NCBI GenBank assembly: GCA_017525235.1
Contig: JAFXTC010000041.1
Coordinates: forward strand, 16,116-80,115
Reading direction: 5' to 3'
Source of the DNA: Bacteroidaceae bacterium
GTDB taxonomy: Bacteria; Bacteroidota; Bacteroidia; Bacteroidales; Bacteroidaceae
DNA: 64,000 nucleotides
The translations under genes were made by a program, and so were the position numbers. Shown piece by piece: positions 1-8,870 of this stretch; the stretch's first letter is position 1; every line of letters starts with the position of its first letter. A model generated the notes under the pieces. That model did not search any database, had not been told where the DNA came from, and was given only the letters and a program-made list of their open reading frames with translations.

Positions 1-768
1 CTCCTGCATGTCATGACTTGTCATGAACAGATTGGCTGGGTAAACCTTGTAGTTATCAAACACAGAAATACGTGCCATACTTATAGGGTCGACTTCCTCA
101 AGACTTTCTATCTCATCATCCCAAAAAGTAATACGTAACAGATAGTCGCTATAGGCAAGAGCGATATCTATGGTATCACCTTTCACACGAACTTCCCCAC
201 GATTCAATGTCAAATCATTTCTCACATAAAGGCTGTCCATAAGTTTTCGCAAAAGGTCATTTCTGTCCATCTTCTGCCCCACCCTCAGTTCTATTACATT
301 CTCATAGAAAGCAGACGGGTTTCCCATACCATAGATACACGAAACACTGCTTACGACGATAACATCCTTCCTGCCAGAAAGAAGGGCACTTGTAGCAGCC
401 AGCCTAAGTTTGTCAATCTCGTCATTTATAGCCAGATCCTTTTCTATATATGTGTCTGTACTGGGGATGTAGGCCTCGGGCTGATAGTAGTCGTAATAGC
501 TGACGTAATACTCGACAGCATTGTTGGGGAAGAACTGCTTCATCTCGCCATACAATTGAGCCGCCAATGTCTTATTGTGACTCAATATAAGCGTAGGCTT
601 ACCCACATTGGCTATAACGTTGGCAATAGTAAAAGTTTTTCCGCTACCGGTCACGCCTAACAACGTCTGAGCGGGCACACCCTGTTGTATGCCCTCTGAC
701 AATTGGCGAATGGCCTCGGGCTGATCACCCGTTGGCTTGTATTTTGATATCAGTTGAAACTCTTTCAT
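1..768 (-). CDS. uvrB: Excinuclease ABC subunit B, 5' part only
   Basis: This is the N-terminal 256 codons of UvrB, read leftwards from an ATG at 768 and cut by the window edge. The translation begins MKEFQLISKYKPTGDQPEAI and carries the Walker A stretch GVTGSGKTFT. It continues through the YYDYYQPEAYIP beta-hairpin region that clamps damaged DNA, and then SSVSCIYGMGNP, all diagnostic of UvrB. UvrB receives damaged DNA from UvrA and recruits UvrC in nucleotide excision repair. It is divergent from the metalloprotease gene, with about 115 bp between them. The product assignment is firm; only the length is unknown. Confidence 0.97.
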   Translation of the reverse strand, partial: MKEFQLISKYKPTGDQPEAIRQLSEGIQQGVPAQTLLGVTGSGKTFTIANVIANVGKPTLILSHNKTLAAQLYGEMKQFFPNNAVEYYVSYYDYYQPEAYIPSTDTYIEKDLAINDEIDKLRLAATSALLSGRKDVIVVSSVSCIYGMGNPSAFYENVIELRVGQKMDRNDLLRKLMDSLYVRNDLTLNRGEVRVKGDTIDIALAYSDYLLRITFWDDEIESLEEVDPISMARISVFDNYKVYPANLFMTSHDMQE

Positions 769-783
769 AATGTTAATAGAATA

Positions 784-791
784 CAAAATTA
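784..791 (-). promoter_or_regulatory. Bacteroidetes -7 box of uvrB
   Basis: TAATTTTG on the minus strand matches the consensus TAnnTTTG and lies 15 bases ahead of the uvrB ATG, which implies a very short leader. A TTTG (812-809) lies 17 bases further upstream, slightly closer than the usual 19-21. Confidence 0.6.
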
Positions 792-834
792 CACATTTTA
801 TTCAAAAACAAACATGATATTCGTAATATTTATG

Positions 835-842
835 TAATTTTG
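835..842 (+). promoter_or_regulatory. Bacteroidetes -7 box of the metalloprotease gene
   Basis: TAATTTTG matches TAnnTTTG and lies 40 bases before the ATG at 883. No good -33 TTTG box is visible at the expected distance. Confidence 0.55.
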
Positions 843-882
843 GCATCACATTACAAAAACAAAATAAACTTAACACACGACA

Positions 883-3705
883 ATGAACATTAAGGTTTTA
901 AGCATCTTGCTTGCATCAGCACTACTGAGCACAACTCCTGCAGTAGCAAAAGAGAAAAAAGAAAAAGCAAAAACAGAGCAAACAAAAAAGAACGAAAAGA
1001 AGAGCAAGTTCAAAAACGACTTCAGTAATAATAAACTCTACACACTAACTTGCAAGCGCGGTAAACTGGTGGCTGCAAAAGGAATATTTCTTATCTCCGA
1101 CAAGCTCTGCCCTGAAGCGACCGAAGAAGAGTATAAATTTGCCATCATTGAATACAAAGAAAAGTTGTACCTCTGTAGCCCCCAAAAGGCCCTTTTTCTG
1201 CAAAAAGACAACGGCTTTACTAGCCGTCTGGGCACACCTCTCACTTTCGACAAGAAAAAGTCTGACGGTAAGTACAAATACATGATTTCCACAGAAATCT
1301 CTGGCGGACAGACGTGGTACGTCAACATGGATAACGTGGCGAGAATTGTCATCAACAGTTGGGATACACCAGACGACGGCAACCGTTTTATGATAAAGGA
1401 AGCAGGAAAGTTTGACCCCACAGAAGTATTGAAAAAAGCTGAGGCTACCCCACCTGCAACACCACAAGCCAATATAGAACGAAAGGGGTTGTTCCATGTT
1501 TCGAAGGCGGATAACGAATGGTTTTTCGAAATCCCAGACAGTTTGATTGGTCGCGAATTCCTGACTACCACACGATACACCAGTACGCCTGCAAGCATTG
1601 GCAAGTTCGGCGGCGAACAAGTGAACCAACAAACAGTTTACTTCCAAGTAGCACCCGACAATAATCTCCTTATGCGTGCCAAACTTCTCATCAATTATGC
1701 AGATACCACGCAGAAAATCAATCGCGCCATCACCATCAGTAACGAAAATCCCATCATCGGGTCTTTCAAAATAGAAAGCCACAAGGATGGTGTATATAAA
1801 ATAAAGGTAGGTGGGTTCTTCAACCAAGATAATCCTGCACTGGGACTTCCACGTTCCGTAAAGGACGGGTTCTCGTTGCAAGGTCAGGATATAAGCTACA
1901 TCGAGGACATCAAGACGTTCCCCACAAATACAGAAGTTAGACTTGTAAAGACTTTCAACGGCAGCAATTCAAGTCGAGTAGCCGCAGTAAGACGCACAGG
2001 CAAAGCAACTTTCGGATTGAACATCAGCTTTGTCCTCCTTCCCGAGAAACCCATGATGCGACGTTTCTATGATCCACGCGTTGGTTACTTCACAGACGAC
2101 TTCACCAGCTACAGTGACGATCAGCAACGCATCGAGGAGAAACGGTTTATCACACGTTGGCGTCTGGAGCCAAAGCCTGAAGATGTAGAAAAGATGAGAC
2201 GAGGCGAACTAGTGGAACCTATAAAGCCCATCGTCTATTATATCGACCCTGCAACGCCAAAGCAGTGGCGCAAGTACCTCATTCAGGGTGTCAATGATTG
2301 GCAGGTAGCTTTCGAGAAAGCTGGCTTTAAGAACGCTATCAGGGCAGAAGAATGGCCTGAGAACGACAGTACCATGAGCATGGAAGATGCACGTTTCAGC
2401 TGTATTCGATATTTGGCAAGCCCCATCGAGAACGCCTACGGGCCAAACGTTCACGATCCACGAACAGGCGAAATCATTGAGAGCCACATCTGCTGGTATC
2501 ACAACGTTATGTCCCTGGTTCACGATTGGTACATGATTCAAGCCAGTTCAATTGATGAAGCTGCCCAAAAGATGAACTACAATGAGGAACTAATGGGACA
2601 ACTCATCCGCTTTGTCAGTTCACACGAGGTAGGTCATACCTTAGGTCTGCGTCACAACTTCGGCAGCAGTAGCACAGTCCCTGTAGACAGTCTGCGCAAC
2701 AAGGCTTGGGTCGAGGCACACGGCCACACACCCAGTATTATGGACTATGCACGTTTCAATTACGTGGCACAACCCGAGGATGGCATTTCTCGTACCGGTA
2801 TTTTCCCCCGCATCGGCGATTATGATATATGGGCAATCACTTGGGGATACAAACCCATGCTGGATGCTCAGGATGAATTGCAAGATCACAAGATGCTGGA
2901 ACCTATGGTATTGGAGTCACTCAAAAATCGTCGTCTGTGGTGGGGAGATGGCGAAGGGGAATACAGAGACCCACGCCGACAGACAGAAGATTTGGGTGAC
3001 GATCCCGTCAAGGCAAGCTACTACGGTATTCTGAATCTAAAACGTTTGGCTGACAACCTGCGCCGTTATACCCTTGATGACGAGAAAGACATCTACGATG
3101 AGAACATCTCAACCATGTACAACCATATTCGTACCCAGTTGCTGCGCTACTGCGGTCACGTAACACGCAACATTGGTGGTTATCTAAAAGAGGCAAAGAC
3201 GCAGGGCATGAGCGGCGACGTATTCGAGCCCCAACCTCTCAACAAACAGAAAGCTGCCTTGAAGTTTATCGACGAGCAAATTCTACACGAACCCGTTTGG
3301 CTGCGCGAGGTTTCATACGCCAAACGCCTTACCACCGACCCGCAGTTACTCACTAATTATATCGGCGAAGTTGTCGTGACAAGACTTATGGATCGTTTGG
3401 ATATGCTGAACAACCTATATACGCCACAGCAGTACCTGACGGACCTCAGCAAACTTGTCTTCACAGAATTAGACAACAATAAAAAGGTAACGTCCTATCG
3501 CATAGCATTGCAAAACAACATGCTTTTCCACTTGGGACGCGCTTTTGGAAACGGCAATCAGGAAATTCACCCCGCCGTGCTCTATACCCTGCAGCAGTTG
3601 CAGAAGAAGGCTAAGGCAGCCTCTGCATCCGCTCCAGACGCCGAAAGTCGGGCACATTGGGCAAGCGTCTATGATCAGATAGGACGACTGTTGGTTTGGA
3701 AATAA
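883..3705 (+). CDS. Secreted zinc-dependent metalloprotease (DUF5117/DUF5118 family)
   Basis: A 940-residue exported protein. Residues 1-22 form a signal peptide ending PAVA, followed by a Lys/Glu-rich linker (about 23-45). The catalytic motif is HEVGHTLGLRH, with zinc-binding His581, His585 and His591 and catalytic Glu582: an extended metzincin-like HExxHxxGxxH. Size, N-terminal DUF5118/5117-like beta-rich half and C-terminal helical half fit a family common in Bacteroidetes, whose substrates are mostly unknown. It stands alone under its own promoter. Its 3' end overlaps the convergent mutY gene by 31 bp, with no terminator between them. The protease class is confident; the substrate is not. 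Confidence 0.92.
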   Translation: MNIKVLSILLASALLSTTPAVAKEKKEKAKTEQTKKNEKKSKFKNDFSNNKLYTLTCKRGKLVAAKGIFLISDKLCPEATEEEYKFAIIEYKEKLYLCSPQKALFLQKDNGFTSRLGTPLTFDKKKSDGKYKYMISTEISGGQTWYVNMDNVARIVINSWDTPDDGNRFMIKEAGKFDPTEVLKKAEATPPATPQANIERKGLFHVSKADNEWFFEIPDSLIGREFLTTTRYTSTPASIGKFGGEQVNQQTVYFQVAPDNNLLMRAKLLINYADTTQKINRAITISNENPIIGSFKIESHKDGVYKIKVGGFFNQDNPALGLPRSVKDGFSLQGQDISYIEDIKTFPTNTEVRLVKTFNGSNSSRVAAVRRTGKATFGLNISFVLLPEKPMMRRFYDPRVGYFTDDFTSYSDDQQRIEEKRFITRWRLEPKPEDVEKMRRGELVEPIKPIVYYIDPATPKQWRKYLIQGVNDWQVAFEKAGFKNAIRAEEWPENDSTMSMEDARFSCIRYLASPIENAYGPNVHDPRTGEIIESHICWYHNVMSLVHDWYMIQASSIDEAAQKMNYNEELMGQLIRFVSSHEVGHTLGLRHNFGSSSTVPVDSLRNKAWVEAHGHTPSIMDYARFNYVAQPEDGISRTGIFPRIGDYDIWAITWGYKPMLDAQDELQDHKMLEPMVLESLKNRRLWWGDGEGEYRDPRRQTEDLGDDPVKASYYGILNLKRLADNLRRYTLDDEKDIYDENISTMYNHIRTQLLRYCGHVTRNIGGYLKEAKTQGMSGDVFEPQPLNKQKAALKFIDEQILHEPVWLREVSYAKRLTTDPQLLTNYIGEVVVTRLMDRLDMLNNLYTPQQYLTDLSKLVFTELDNNKKVTSYRIALQNNMLFHLGRAFGNGNQEIHPAVLYTLQQLQKKAKAASASAPDAESRAHWASVYDQIGRLLVWK

Positions 3706-4730
3706 TCAGCGAGGCAACAATTATCCATCAACTTAACAAGCAGCTGAGGCAAGGCATAATTCTGAAGTTCTGATTTCTTTACCCAAAAGCCTTGAAGGGA
3801 GCTATCCTTTTTAGGAAGTTCTAACTTATAGAAATTAACAGCCAAACGCTGATGAGTTAATTGATGGATAAAACCTTGCTTGAGCAATGTCCATTGGCCC
3901 TTGGGGAATTTACACTGCAAAGAGGAGAGCGGAAGTTCTTGTAAAGACTCAACTAAAAAGAATTCATAAAGTCCTTTCCAAATATCATTTCTCGTTCTTC
4001 GGCAGATTAAAACATTCCCTTCAGAATCACACACATAAACATATGAAAACCAACGCGTTTTCTGTAAGATCTTTTTATCCTTAACCGGCAATTGCTGTAC
4101 GCGATTCTGTGCATAAGCAAAACAAGTATCACAGAGAGGACAAAGGGCACAATCGACACCAGACGGTTTGCATACCAGAGCACCAAAATCCATAATGGCT
4201 TGATTGTAGAGAGCAGGATGGTGTTTATCTAACAACTCATCTGCCAGCGTTTTAAACTCCTTCCTGCCCTCAGTAGAATCAATAGGTGTTTCTATGCCGA
4301 AATATCTTGAAAGAACGCGATACACATTACCATCTAAAACTGCATAAGGTTGTTCATAGGCAAAGCTAACGATGGCTGCCGCTGTGTATGGCCCCACTCC
4401 AGGCAAAGCAAGAATGGTCTTGTAATCTGACGGAAAGGAGCCCAGACTGGCTATCTGCTGAGCAGCCTTATGCAAATTCCTTGCCCTGCTGTAATAACCA
4501 AGTCCCTGCCAAAGAAGCAGCACTTGTTCCTCTGAAGCTGCCGCAAGCGCCTGAACAGTAGGGAAAGTGTTGACAAACCGCTCATAATAGCCTCTGCCCT
4601 GTTCTACCCTTGTCTGCTGTAGAATTATTTCAGACAGCCAGATATAATAAGGATTAGTCGTCTCGCGCCAAGGCAAGTTTCTTTTATGTTGTTTATACCA
4701 CTGCTCAATTTTTATTGCAAAATCAGCCAT
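3675..4730 (-). CDS. mutY: Adenine DNA glycosylase MutY
   Basis: A 351-residue base-excision repair enzyme that removes adenine mispaired with 8-oxoguanine. The N-terminal half has the helix-hairpin-helix stretch LPGVGPYTAAAI followed by the GPD-region aspartate in VLDGNVYRVL. The iron-sulfur loop has four cysteines in the C-x6-C-x2-C-x5-C spacing typical of MutY. The C-terminal third is a NUDIX-like 8-oxoG recognition domain. The start is placed at MADFAIKIEQ (4730): an upstream in-frame Met at 4790 would put the promoter -7 box (4760-4753) inside the coding region. It overlaps the metalloprotease gene tail to tail. Confidence 0.95.
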   Translation of the reverse strand: MADFAIKIEQWYKQHKRNLPWRETTNPYYIWLSEIILQQTRVEQGRGYYERFVNTFPTVQALAAASEEQVLLLWQGLGYYSRARNLHKAAQQIASLGSFPSDYKTILALPGVGPYTAAAIVSFAYEQPYAVLDGNVYRVLSRYFGIETPIDSTEGRKEFKTLADELLDKHHPALYNQAIMDFGALVCKPSGVDCALCPLCDTCFAYAQNRVQQLPVKDKKILQKTRWFSYVYVCDSEGNVLICRRTRNDIWKGLYEFFLVESLQELPLSSLQCKFPKGQWTLLKQGFIHQLTHQRLAVNFYKLELPKKDSSLQGFWVKKSELQNYALPQLLVKLMDNCCLADYFQTNSRPI

Positions 4731-4752
4731 TATGTGTTGATTAACTCTTTTC

Positions 4753-4760
4753 CAAAGGTA
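4753..4760 (-). promoter_or_regulatory. Bacteroidetes -7 box of mutY
   Basis: TACCTTTG on the minus strand, an exact TAnnTTTG match, ends 22 bases before the mutY ATG at 4730. Its position rules out the longer upstream start for mutY. Confidence 0.7.
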
Positions 4761-4853
4761 CAAAATTAAACAAAAACAAGACACGAACAAGCATCTACAT
4801 TGTTTTTATGATAAAAAAACAAGGAAATACTTTCGGCTTTAAGATAAAAATTG

Positions 4854-4861
4854 TAATTTTG
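4854..4861 (+). promoter_or_regulatory. Bacteroidetes -7 box of the mini ribosomal-type gene
   Basis: TAATTTTG, an exact TAnnTTTG match, 51 bases before the ATG at 4913. A TTTC lies near 4831, at about the -33 position. Confidence 0.6.
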
Positions 4862-4912
4862 CACACCAAAATGCAAGAATTAATAGTACTAACCCATAAA
4901 TAACAAACAATT

Positions 4913-5002
4913 ATGCCAAACGGAAAGAAGCATAAGAGACATAAGATGTCTACTCACAAGCGTAAGAAGAGACTGAGAAAGAACAGACATAAGAGCAAGT
5001 AA
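4913..5002 (+). CDS. COX24/mS38-like (AURKAIP1 domain) 29-residue basic protein
   Basis: A 29-residue, extremely basic peptide beginning MPNGKKHKRHKMSTHKRKKR and ending NRHKSK. It matches the short COX24/AURKAIP1 C-terminal domain (DUF1713), which in mitochondria is small-subunit ribosomal protein mS38 and has tiny bacterial relatives in Bacteroidetes. The role inferred is a small ribosome-associated protein. It has its own -7 promoter box and is closed 22 bp downstream by a strong intrinsic terminator, so it is an independent, probably highly expressed unit. It is too short for ordinary gene callers. Family recognition is from memory of the motif, not a search. Confidence 0.82.
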   Translation: MPNGKKHKRHKMSTHKRKKRLRKNRHKSK

Positions 5003-5023
5003 AGAACTTCTCAGAAGACATGG

Positions 5024-5059
5024 CTCGGTGACAGACTTACATGTTACCGAGTCTTTTTT
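5024..5059 (+). terminator. Intrinsic terminator after the mini ribosomal-type gene
   Basis: A 9-bp stem CTCGGTGAC (5024-5032) pairs with GTTACCGAG (5043-5051) with one wobble pair, followed by TCTTTTTT. It ends the transcript of the 29-residue gene and lies upstream of the RNase G start. Confidence 0.88.
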
Positions 5060-5093
5060 AAGAATAGGATTTAACAAAACAAAAAAGACAAGA

Positions 5094-6668
5094 ATGACAA
5101 GCGAACTTTTTATAGACGTCCAGCCAAAAAAGATTGCCATTGCTCTTACTGAAGACAAGAAACTTGTCGAGTATCAGGAAGAAGAGCAATCAGCCTCTTT
5201 CTCGGTAGGCAATATCTATTTGGCTAAAGTCCGCAAATTAATGCCTGGCTTAAACGCCTGTTTTGTTAACGTAGGACACGAACGCGATGCCTTTCTGCAT
5301 TATCTTGATTTAGGAACACAGTTTAATTCCTATGCCAAATACCTGAAGCAAGTACTAAACGATAAGAAAAACCTCTACCCCTTTGAGAAAGCCTCGTTCC
5401 AACAAGAACTTGAAAAAAGTGGCAGTGTACAGAATGTGCTGCAACAGGGACAGGAGATATTGGTACAGATAGTAAAGGAACCCATCAGCACCAAAGGACC
5501 ACGCCTTACCTGCGAAATAACCTTCCCCGGGCGCTACTTAGTTCTAATACCTTTTGACGACAAGGTCTCTATCTCCACGAAAATTAAAAGTGCAGAGGAA
5601 CGGTCGAGACTTAAACAGATTATACAAAGCATAAAGCCACACAACTGTGGCGTGATAGTACGTACCGTAGCTGAAGGAAAACGTGTTGCAGAAATTGACA
5701 CCGAAATGAAGGTGTTGATGAAACGCTGGGAAGAATGCTTGAAACAAGCACAGAAAGCCAAAACAGAACCCGCACTTGTCTATGAAGAGACAAGTCGCAC
5801 TGTTGGCATGCTAAGAGATCTTTTTAACCCAAGCTACGAAAACATCTACGTCAACAAGGAGGATGTTTTCTGTGAGGTTAAAGACTATGTTTCTCTGATT
5901 GCACCAGACAGGATAAGCGTTGTAAAACTCTATAAAGGTAACCTGCCCATCTTTGACAACTTTGATATTACAAGGCAAATAAAATCTGGCTTTGGCCGTA
6001 CCGTATCATATAAACACGGTGCCTATCTGATAATTGAACACACAGAAGCACTGCATGTTGTTGACGTAAACAGCGGCAACAGGGCAAAGAACAAAAACGG
6101 GCAAGAAGCTAATGCGTTGGAGGTGAATCTGGGTGCAGCAGATGAGCTGGCCCGCCAACTCAGACTGAGGGATATGGGCGGTATCATAGTTGTTGATTTC
6201 ATTGATATGAAATTGGCAGAAGACCGCCAAGCACTTTACGAACACATGTGCGAGAATATGAAGCGCGACCGTGCTCGTCACAACATCCTGCCCCTCTCCA
6301 AGTTCGGACTGATGCAAATAACCCGTCAGCGTGTAAGACCTGTAATGGATGTGCAAGTGGAGGAATCATGTCCCACTTGTCACGGCAGCGGGAAAATCAA
6401 GAGCAGTTTCCTTTTTGAAAGCGTGCTGGAAGGCAAGATAAAGTTACTGAACAAGAAGTTGGGCATGAAATGTTTCACGCTCTACGTTCACCCATACGTA
6501 TATGCATTCCTTTGCAGAGGAATATTCTCCCTAAAACGCAAATGGCAATGGAAATACGGACTAGGCGTAAAGGTTATACCAAGTCAGAAACTGGCATTCC
6601 TGGAATATCAGTTTGTAGATTCAGACGGACAGGAAATAGACATGAAGGAAGAAGTGGAAATACGTTAA
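5094..6668 (+). CDS. rng: Ribonuclease G/E family endoribonuclease
   Basis: A 524-residue RNase G/E-type enzyme that cleaves single-stranded A/U-rich RNA in rRNA maturation and mRNA decay. An S1-like RNA-binding region occupies roughly residues 35-130. The DNase I-like catalytic core carries the metal-binding aspartates Asp324 (HVVDVNSG) and Asp368 (VVDFIDM). The zinc-link CPTCHGSG (Cys426, Cys429) joins subunits in this family. It lacks the long C-terminal scaffold of E. coli RNase E, so RNase G is the better name. The start is placed at MTSELFIDVQ; an in-frame ATG at 5028 lies inside the upstream terminator stem and is unlikely. Confidence 0.94.
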   Translation: MTSELFIDVQPKKIAIALTEDKKLVEYQEEEQSASFSVGNIYLAKVRKLMPGLNACFVNVGHERDAFLHYLDLGTQFNSYAKYLKQVLNDKKNLYPFEKASFQQELEKSGSVQNVLQQGQEILVQIVKEPISTKGPRLTCEITFPGRYLVLIPFDDKVSISTKIKSAEERSRLKQIIQSIKPHNCGVIVRTVAEGKRVAEIDTEMKVLMKRWEECLKQAQKAKTEPALVYEETSRTVGMLRDLFNPSYENIYVNKEDVFCEVKDYVSLIAPDRISVVKLYKGNLPIFDNFDITRQIKSGFGRTVSYKHGAYLIIEHTEALHVVDVNSGNRAKNKNGQEANALEVNLGAADELARQLRLRDMGGIIVVDFIDMKLAEDRQALYEHMCENMKRDRARHNILPLSKFGLMQITRQRVRPVMDVQVEESCPTCHGSGKIKSSFLFESVLEGKIKLLNKKLGMKCFTLYVHPYVYAFLCRGIFSLKRKWQWKYGLGVKVIPSQKLAFLEYQFVDSDGQEIDMKEEVEIR

Positions 6669-6680
6669 CACCACACCATA

Positions 6681-6727
6681 AATAAAGAAGGCTGTATGAC
6701 ATACACGTGCATACAGCCTTCTTTATT
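6681..6727. terminator. Bidirectional terminator between rng and aspS
   Basis: A perfect 18-bp inverted repeat (6681-6698 with 6710-6727, 11-base loop) whose arms end in AATAAAG and CTTTATT. It sits between two convergent genes and can stop transcription both ways. Confidence 0.9.
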
Positions 6728-6743
6728 ATTAAGCACTTTACTA

Positions 6744-8534
6744 TTATTCCTGAGAAACGACTTGTAAGCTCAACTCGTCTAACTGAGCCTGCTCCAAGAA
6801 ACCAGGAGCATCTAACATTACATCGCGGCCACTATTGTTCTTGGGGAAAGCGATGCAGTCACGGATACTATCTAGTCCAGCAAACAGACTAACAAAGCGA
6901 TCCAATCCATAAGCAAGACCACCGTGTGGAGGTGCACCATACTTAAAGGCATTCATAAGGAAGCCAAACTTCTGCTGAGCCTGCTCAGGTGTGAAGCCAA
7001 GAATCTCGAAAATCTTCTGCTGGGTCTTAGCATCATGGATACGAATGCTGCCGCCTCCCACTTCAACACCATTGATTACCATATCGTACGCATTAGCACG
7101 AACACTGGCGGGGTCAGTATCAAGCAGAGGAATATCCTCGGGCTTGGGAGAAGTAAACGGGTGATGCATAGCCATCAGGCGCTGCTCCTCATCGCTCCAC
7201 TCATACATGGGGAAGTCAATAACCCAAAGGCAAGAATACTTATTCTTATCTCTGAGACCCATACGTGAGCCCATCTCCAGGCGAAGTTCTGAAAGCTGCT
7301 TGCGCACCCTCATGGCATCTTCTCCACAAAGGATAAGAATCAAATCGCCAGGCTTGGCATTCATCTTCTGCTTCAGTACTTCAAGTGTCTCAGAACCATA
7401 GAACTTATCTACAGAACTCTTTACGCTACCATCCTCTTCAACACGGGCATAAACAAGACCCTTGGCACCAATCTGAGGACGTTTAACAAAGTCCGTCAGT
7501 TGGTCAATCTGCTTACGTGTATAAATAGCCTGGCCCTCAGCACAGATTGCACCGATATATGCTGCACTGTCAAATACGCCAAAACCCTCGGGGAAGATGC
7601 TCTCTACAATCTCACGCGACGCATTATCGGGTTGAGTATTCTTCAACTCAACAAACTTCATATCAAAACGTGTGTCAGGCTTATCGCTACCATAAAACTT
7701 CATGGCATCGGCCCACGTCATACGGGGCAGAGCAGGTATATCAATACCCTTAATAGTCTTGAACAGGTGACGACTCATGCCCTCGAACATCTGAAGGATA
7801 TCCTCCTGTTCAACGAAAGACATCTCGCAATCTATCTGGGTAAACTCAGGTTGGCGGTCGGCACGAAGGTCCTCATCGCGGAAACACTTCACAATCTGGA
7901 AGTAACGATCCATACCAGCCACCATTAGGAGCTGCTTTAGTGTTTGAGGACTCTGAGGAAGTGCATAGAACTGACCTGGGTTCATGCGGCTGGGCACAAC
8001 GAAATCACGGGCACCCTCTGGAGTGCTGTTAACCAAGACAGGTGTCTCAATCTCCAGGAAGCCTTGTTCATCAAGATAACGGCGAACCTCGAAGGCAAAT
8101 TTATGACGAAGCTCCAGATTCTGACGTACCACAGGACGACGAAGGTCAAGATAACGGTATTTCATACGAAGGTCATCTCCGCCATCGCTATTTTCTTCGA
8201 TAGTAAACGGAGGCGTTGCGCTCTCATTCAGAATGTTAAGCTCCTCCACAAGAATCTCTATCTCACCAGTCGGGATATTCTTGTTTTTGGAATAACGCTC
8301 TGCCACTACACCTGTTGCCTGCAGCACGAACTCACGTCCCAGCTTTCCGGCTTTCTGACGCAAATCCTCTGGCGCATCTTCTGTAAACGCCAACTGTGTA
8401 ATACCATAACGGTCTCTCAGGTCGACGAAAGTCAACGCTCCTAGATTATGTACACTCTGTACCCATCCGGCCAATGTGACTTTCTCGCCTACATTGGTGA
8501 GACGTAACTCACCACAAGTCTTTGTCCTATACAT
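6744..8534 (-). CDS. aspS: Aspartyl-tRNA synthetase
   Basis: A 596-residue class IIb synthetase that charges tRNA-Asp. The N-terminal OB-fold anticodon domain comes first ([14 protein letters not shown]). Class II motif 2 reads [18 protein letters not shown] and motif 3 is [15 protein letters not shown] near the C-terminus. The bacterial GAD insert lies between them, and the length is normal for the bacterial type. It is convergent with rng across a strong shared terminator. The two tRNA-Lys genes lie upstream on the same strand but are closed off by their own terminator, so aspS is probably transcribed separately. Confidence 0.97.
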   Translation of the reverse strand: MYRTKTCGELRLTNVGEKVTLAGWVQSVHNLGALTFVDLRDRYGITQLAFTEDAPEDLRQKAGKLGREFVLQATGVVAERYSKNKNIPTGEIEILVEELNILNESATPPFTIEENSDGGDDLRMKYRYLDLRRPVVRQNLELRHKFAFEVRRYLDEQGFLEIETPVLVNSTPEGARDFVVPSRMNPGQFYALPQSPQTLKQLLMVAGMDRYFQIVKCFRDEDLRADRQPEFTQIDCEMSFVEQEDILQMFEGMSRHLFKTIKGIDIPALPRMTWADAMKFYGSDKPDTRFDMKFVELKNTQPDNASREIVESIFPEGFGVFDSAAYIGAICAEGQAIYTRKQIDQLTDFVKRPQIGAKGLVYARVEEDGSVKSSVDKFYGSETLEVLKQKMNAKPGDLILILCGEDAMRVRKQLSELRLEMGSRMGLRDKNKYSCLWVIDFPMYEWSDEEQRLMAMHHPFTSPKPEDIPLLDTDPASVRANAYDMVINGVEVGGGSIRIHDAKTQQKIFEILGFTPEQAQQKFGFLMNAFKYGAPPHGGLAYGLDRFVSLFAGLDSIRDCIAFPKNNSGRDVMLDAPGFLEQAQLDELSLQVVSQE

Positions 8535-8580
8535 TTTATATATATATTCTATTTAACAATTTACAATCTACGAATTGGCT

Positions 8581-8608
8581 AAAAAAAAGATGGACCCTAA
8601 AGTCCATC
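8581..8608 (-). terminator. Intrinsic terminator of the tRNA-Lys transcript
   Basis: On the minus strand, stem GATGGAC/GTCCATC (8608-8602 with 8595-8589) is followed directly by eight T residues. It ends the tandem tRNA-Lys transcript just before aspS. Confidence 0.88.
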
Positions 8609-8619
8609 CTACTCTCTTG

Positions 8620-8692
8620 TACGCCCTCAGGGGCTCGAACCCTGGACCCATTGATTAAGAGTCAATTGCTCTACCAACTGAGCTAAGGACGC
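8620..8692 (-). tRNA. tRNA-Lys (anticodon CTT), copy 2
   Basis: A 73-nt cloverleaf: acceptor GCGTCCT/AGGGCGT, D-stem GCTC/GAGC, anticodon stem ATTGA/TCAAT with loop CTCTTAA (anticodon CTT), T-stem CAGGG/CCCTG with loop TTCGAGC, and discriminator A. CCA is not encoded. It is identical to the upstream copy 30 bp away and is probably co-transcribed with it. Confidence 0.96.
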
Positions 8693-8722
8693 ATCAAAAA
8701 CGTCACATTACTGTTCCTCTTG

Positions 8723-8795
8723 TACGCCCTCAGGGGCTCGAACCCTGGACCCATTGATTAAGAGTCAATTGCTCTACCAACTGAGCTAAGGACGC
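8723..8795 (-). tRNA. tRNA-Lys (anticodon CTT), copy 1
   Basis: The promoter-proximal copy of two identical 73-nt tRNA-Lys(CTT) genes with the same cloverleaf as its twin. The flanking CTCTTG next to each 3' end is also shared, which points to a recent tandem duplication. Confidence 0.96.
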
Positions 8796-8815
8796 ATGTT
8801 TCGTTTTTGCGAGTG

Positions 8816-8847
8816 CAAAGGTACGGACTTTTGCCGAATTGAGCAAA
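8816..8847 (-). promoter_or_regulatory. Promoter of the tRNA-Lys pair
   Basis: On the minus strand TTTG (8847-8844), 20 bases, then TACCTTTG (8823-8816): a full consensus Bacteroidetes promoter ending 20 bases before the first tRNA. Confidence 0.88.
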
Positions 8848-8870
8848 TGTTTCTTAACTTTTTTTCCCTT

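Noticed and set aside
1045-1881. Long antisense ORF (278 codons) inside the metalloprotease gene
   Set aside because: It lies wholly opposite a well-supported protease frame, has no promoter box and no recognisable domain.
5028-5093. Upstream in-frame start for RNase G adding 22 residues
   Set aside because: The ATG lies inside the stem of the intrinsic terminator of the preceding gene, and RNase G homology begins at the ATG at 5094.
7500-8444. Plus-strand ORFs opposite aspS
   Set aside because: Shadow frames of the synthetase with no family signature.
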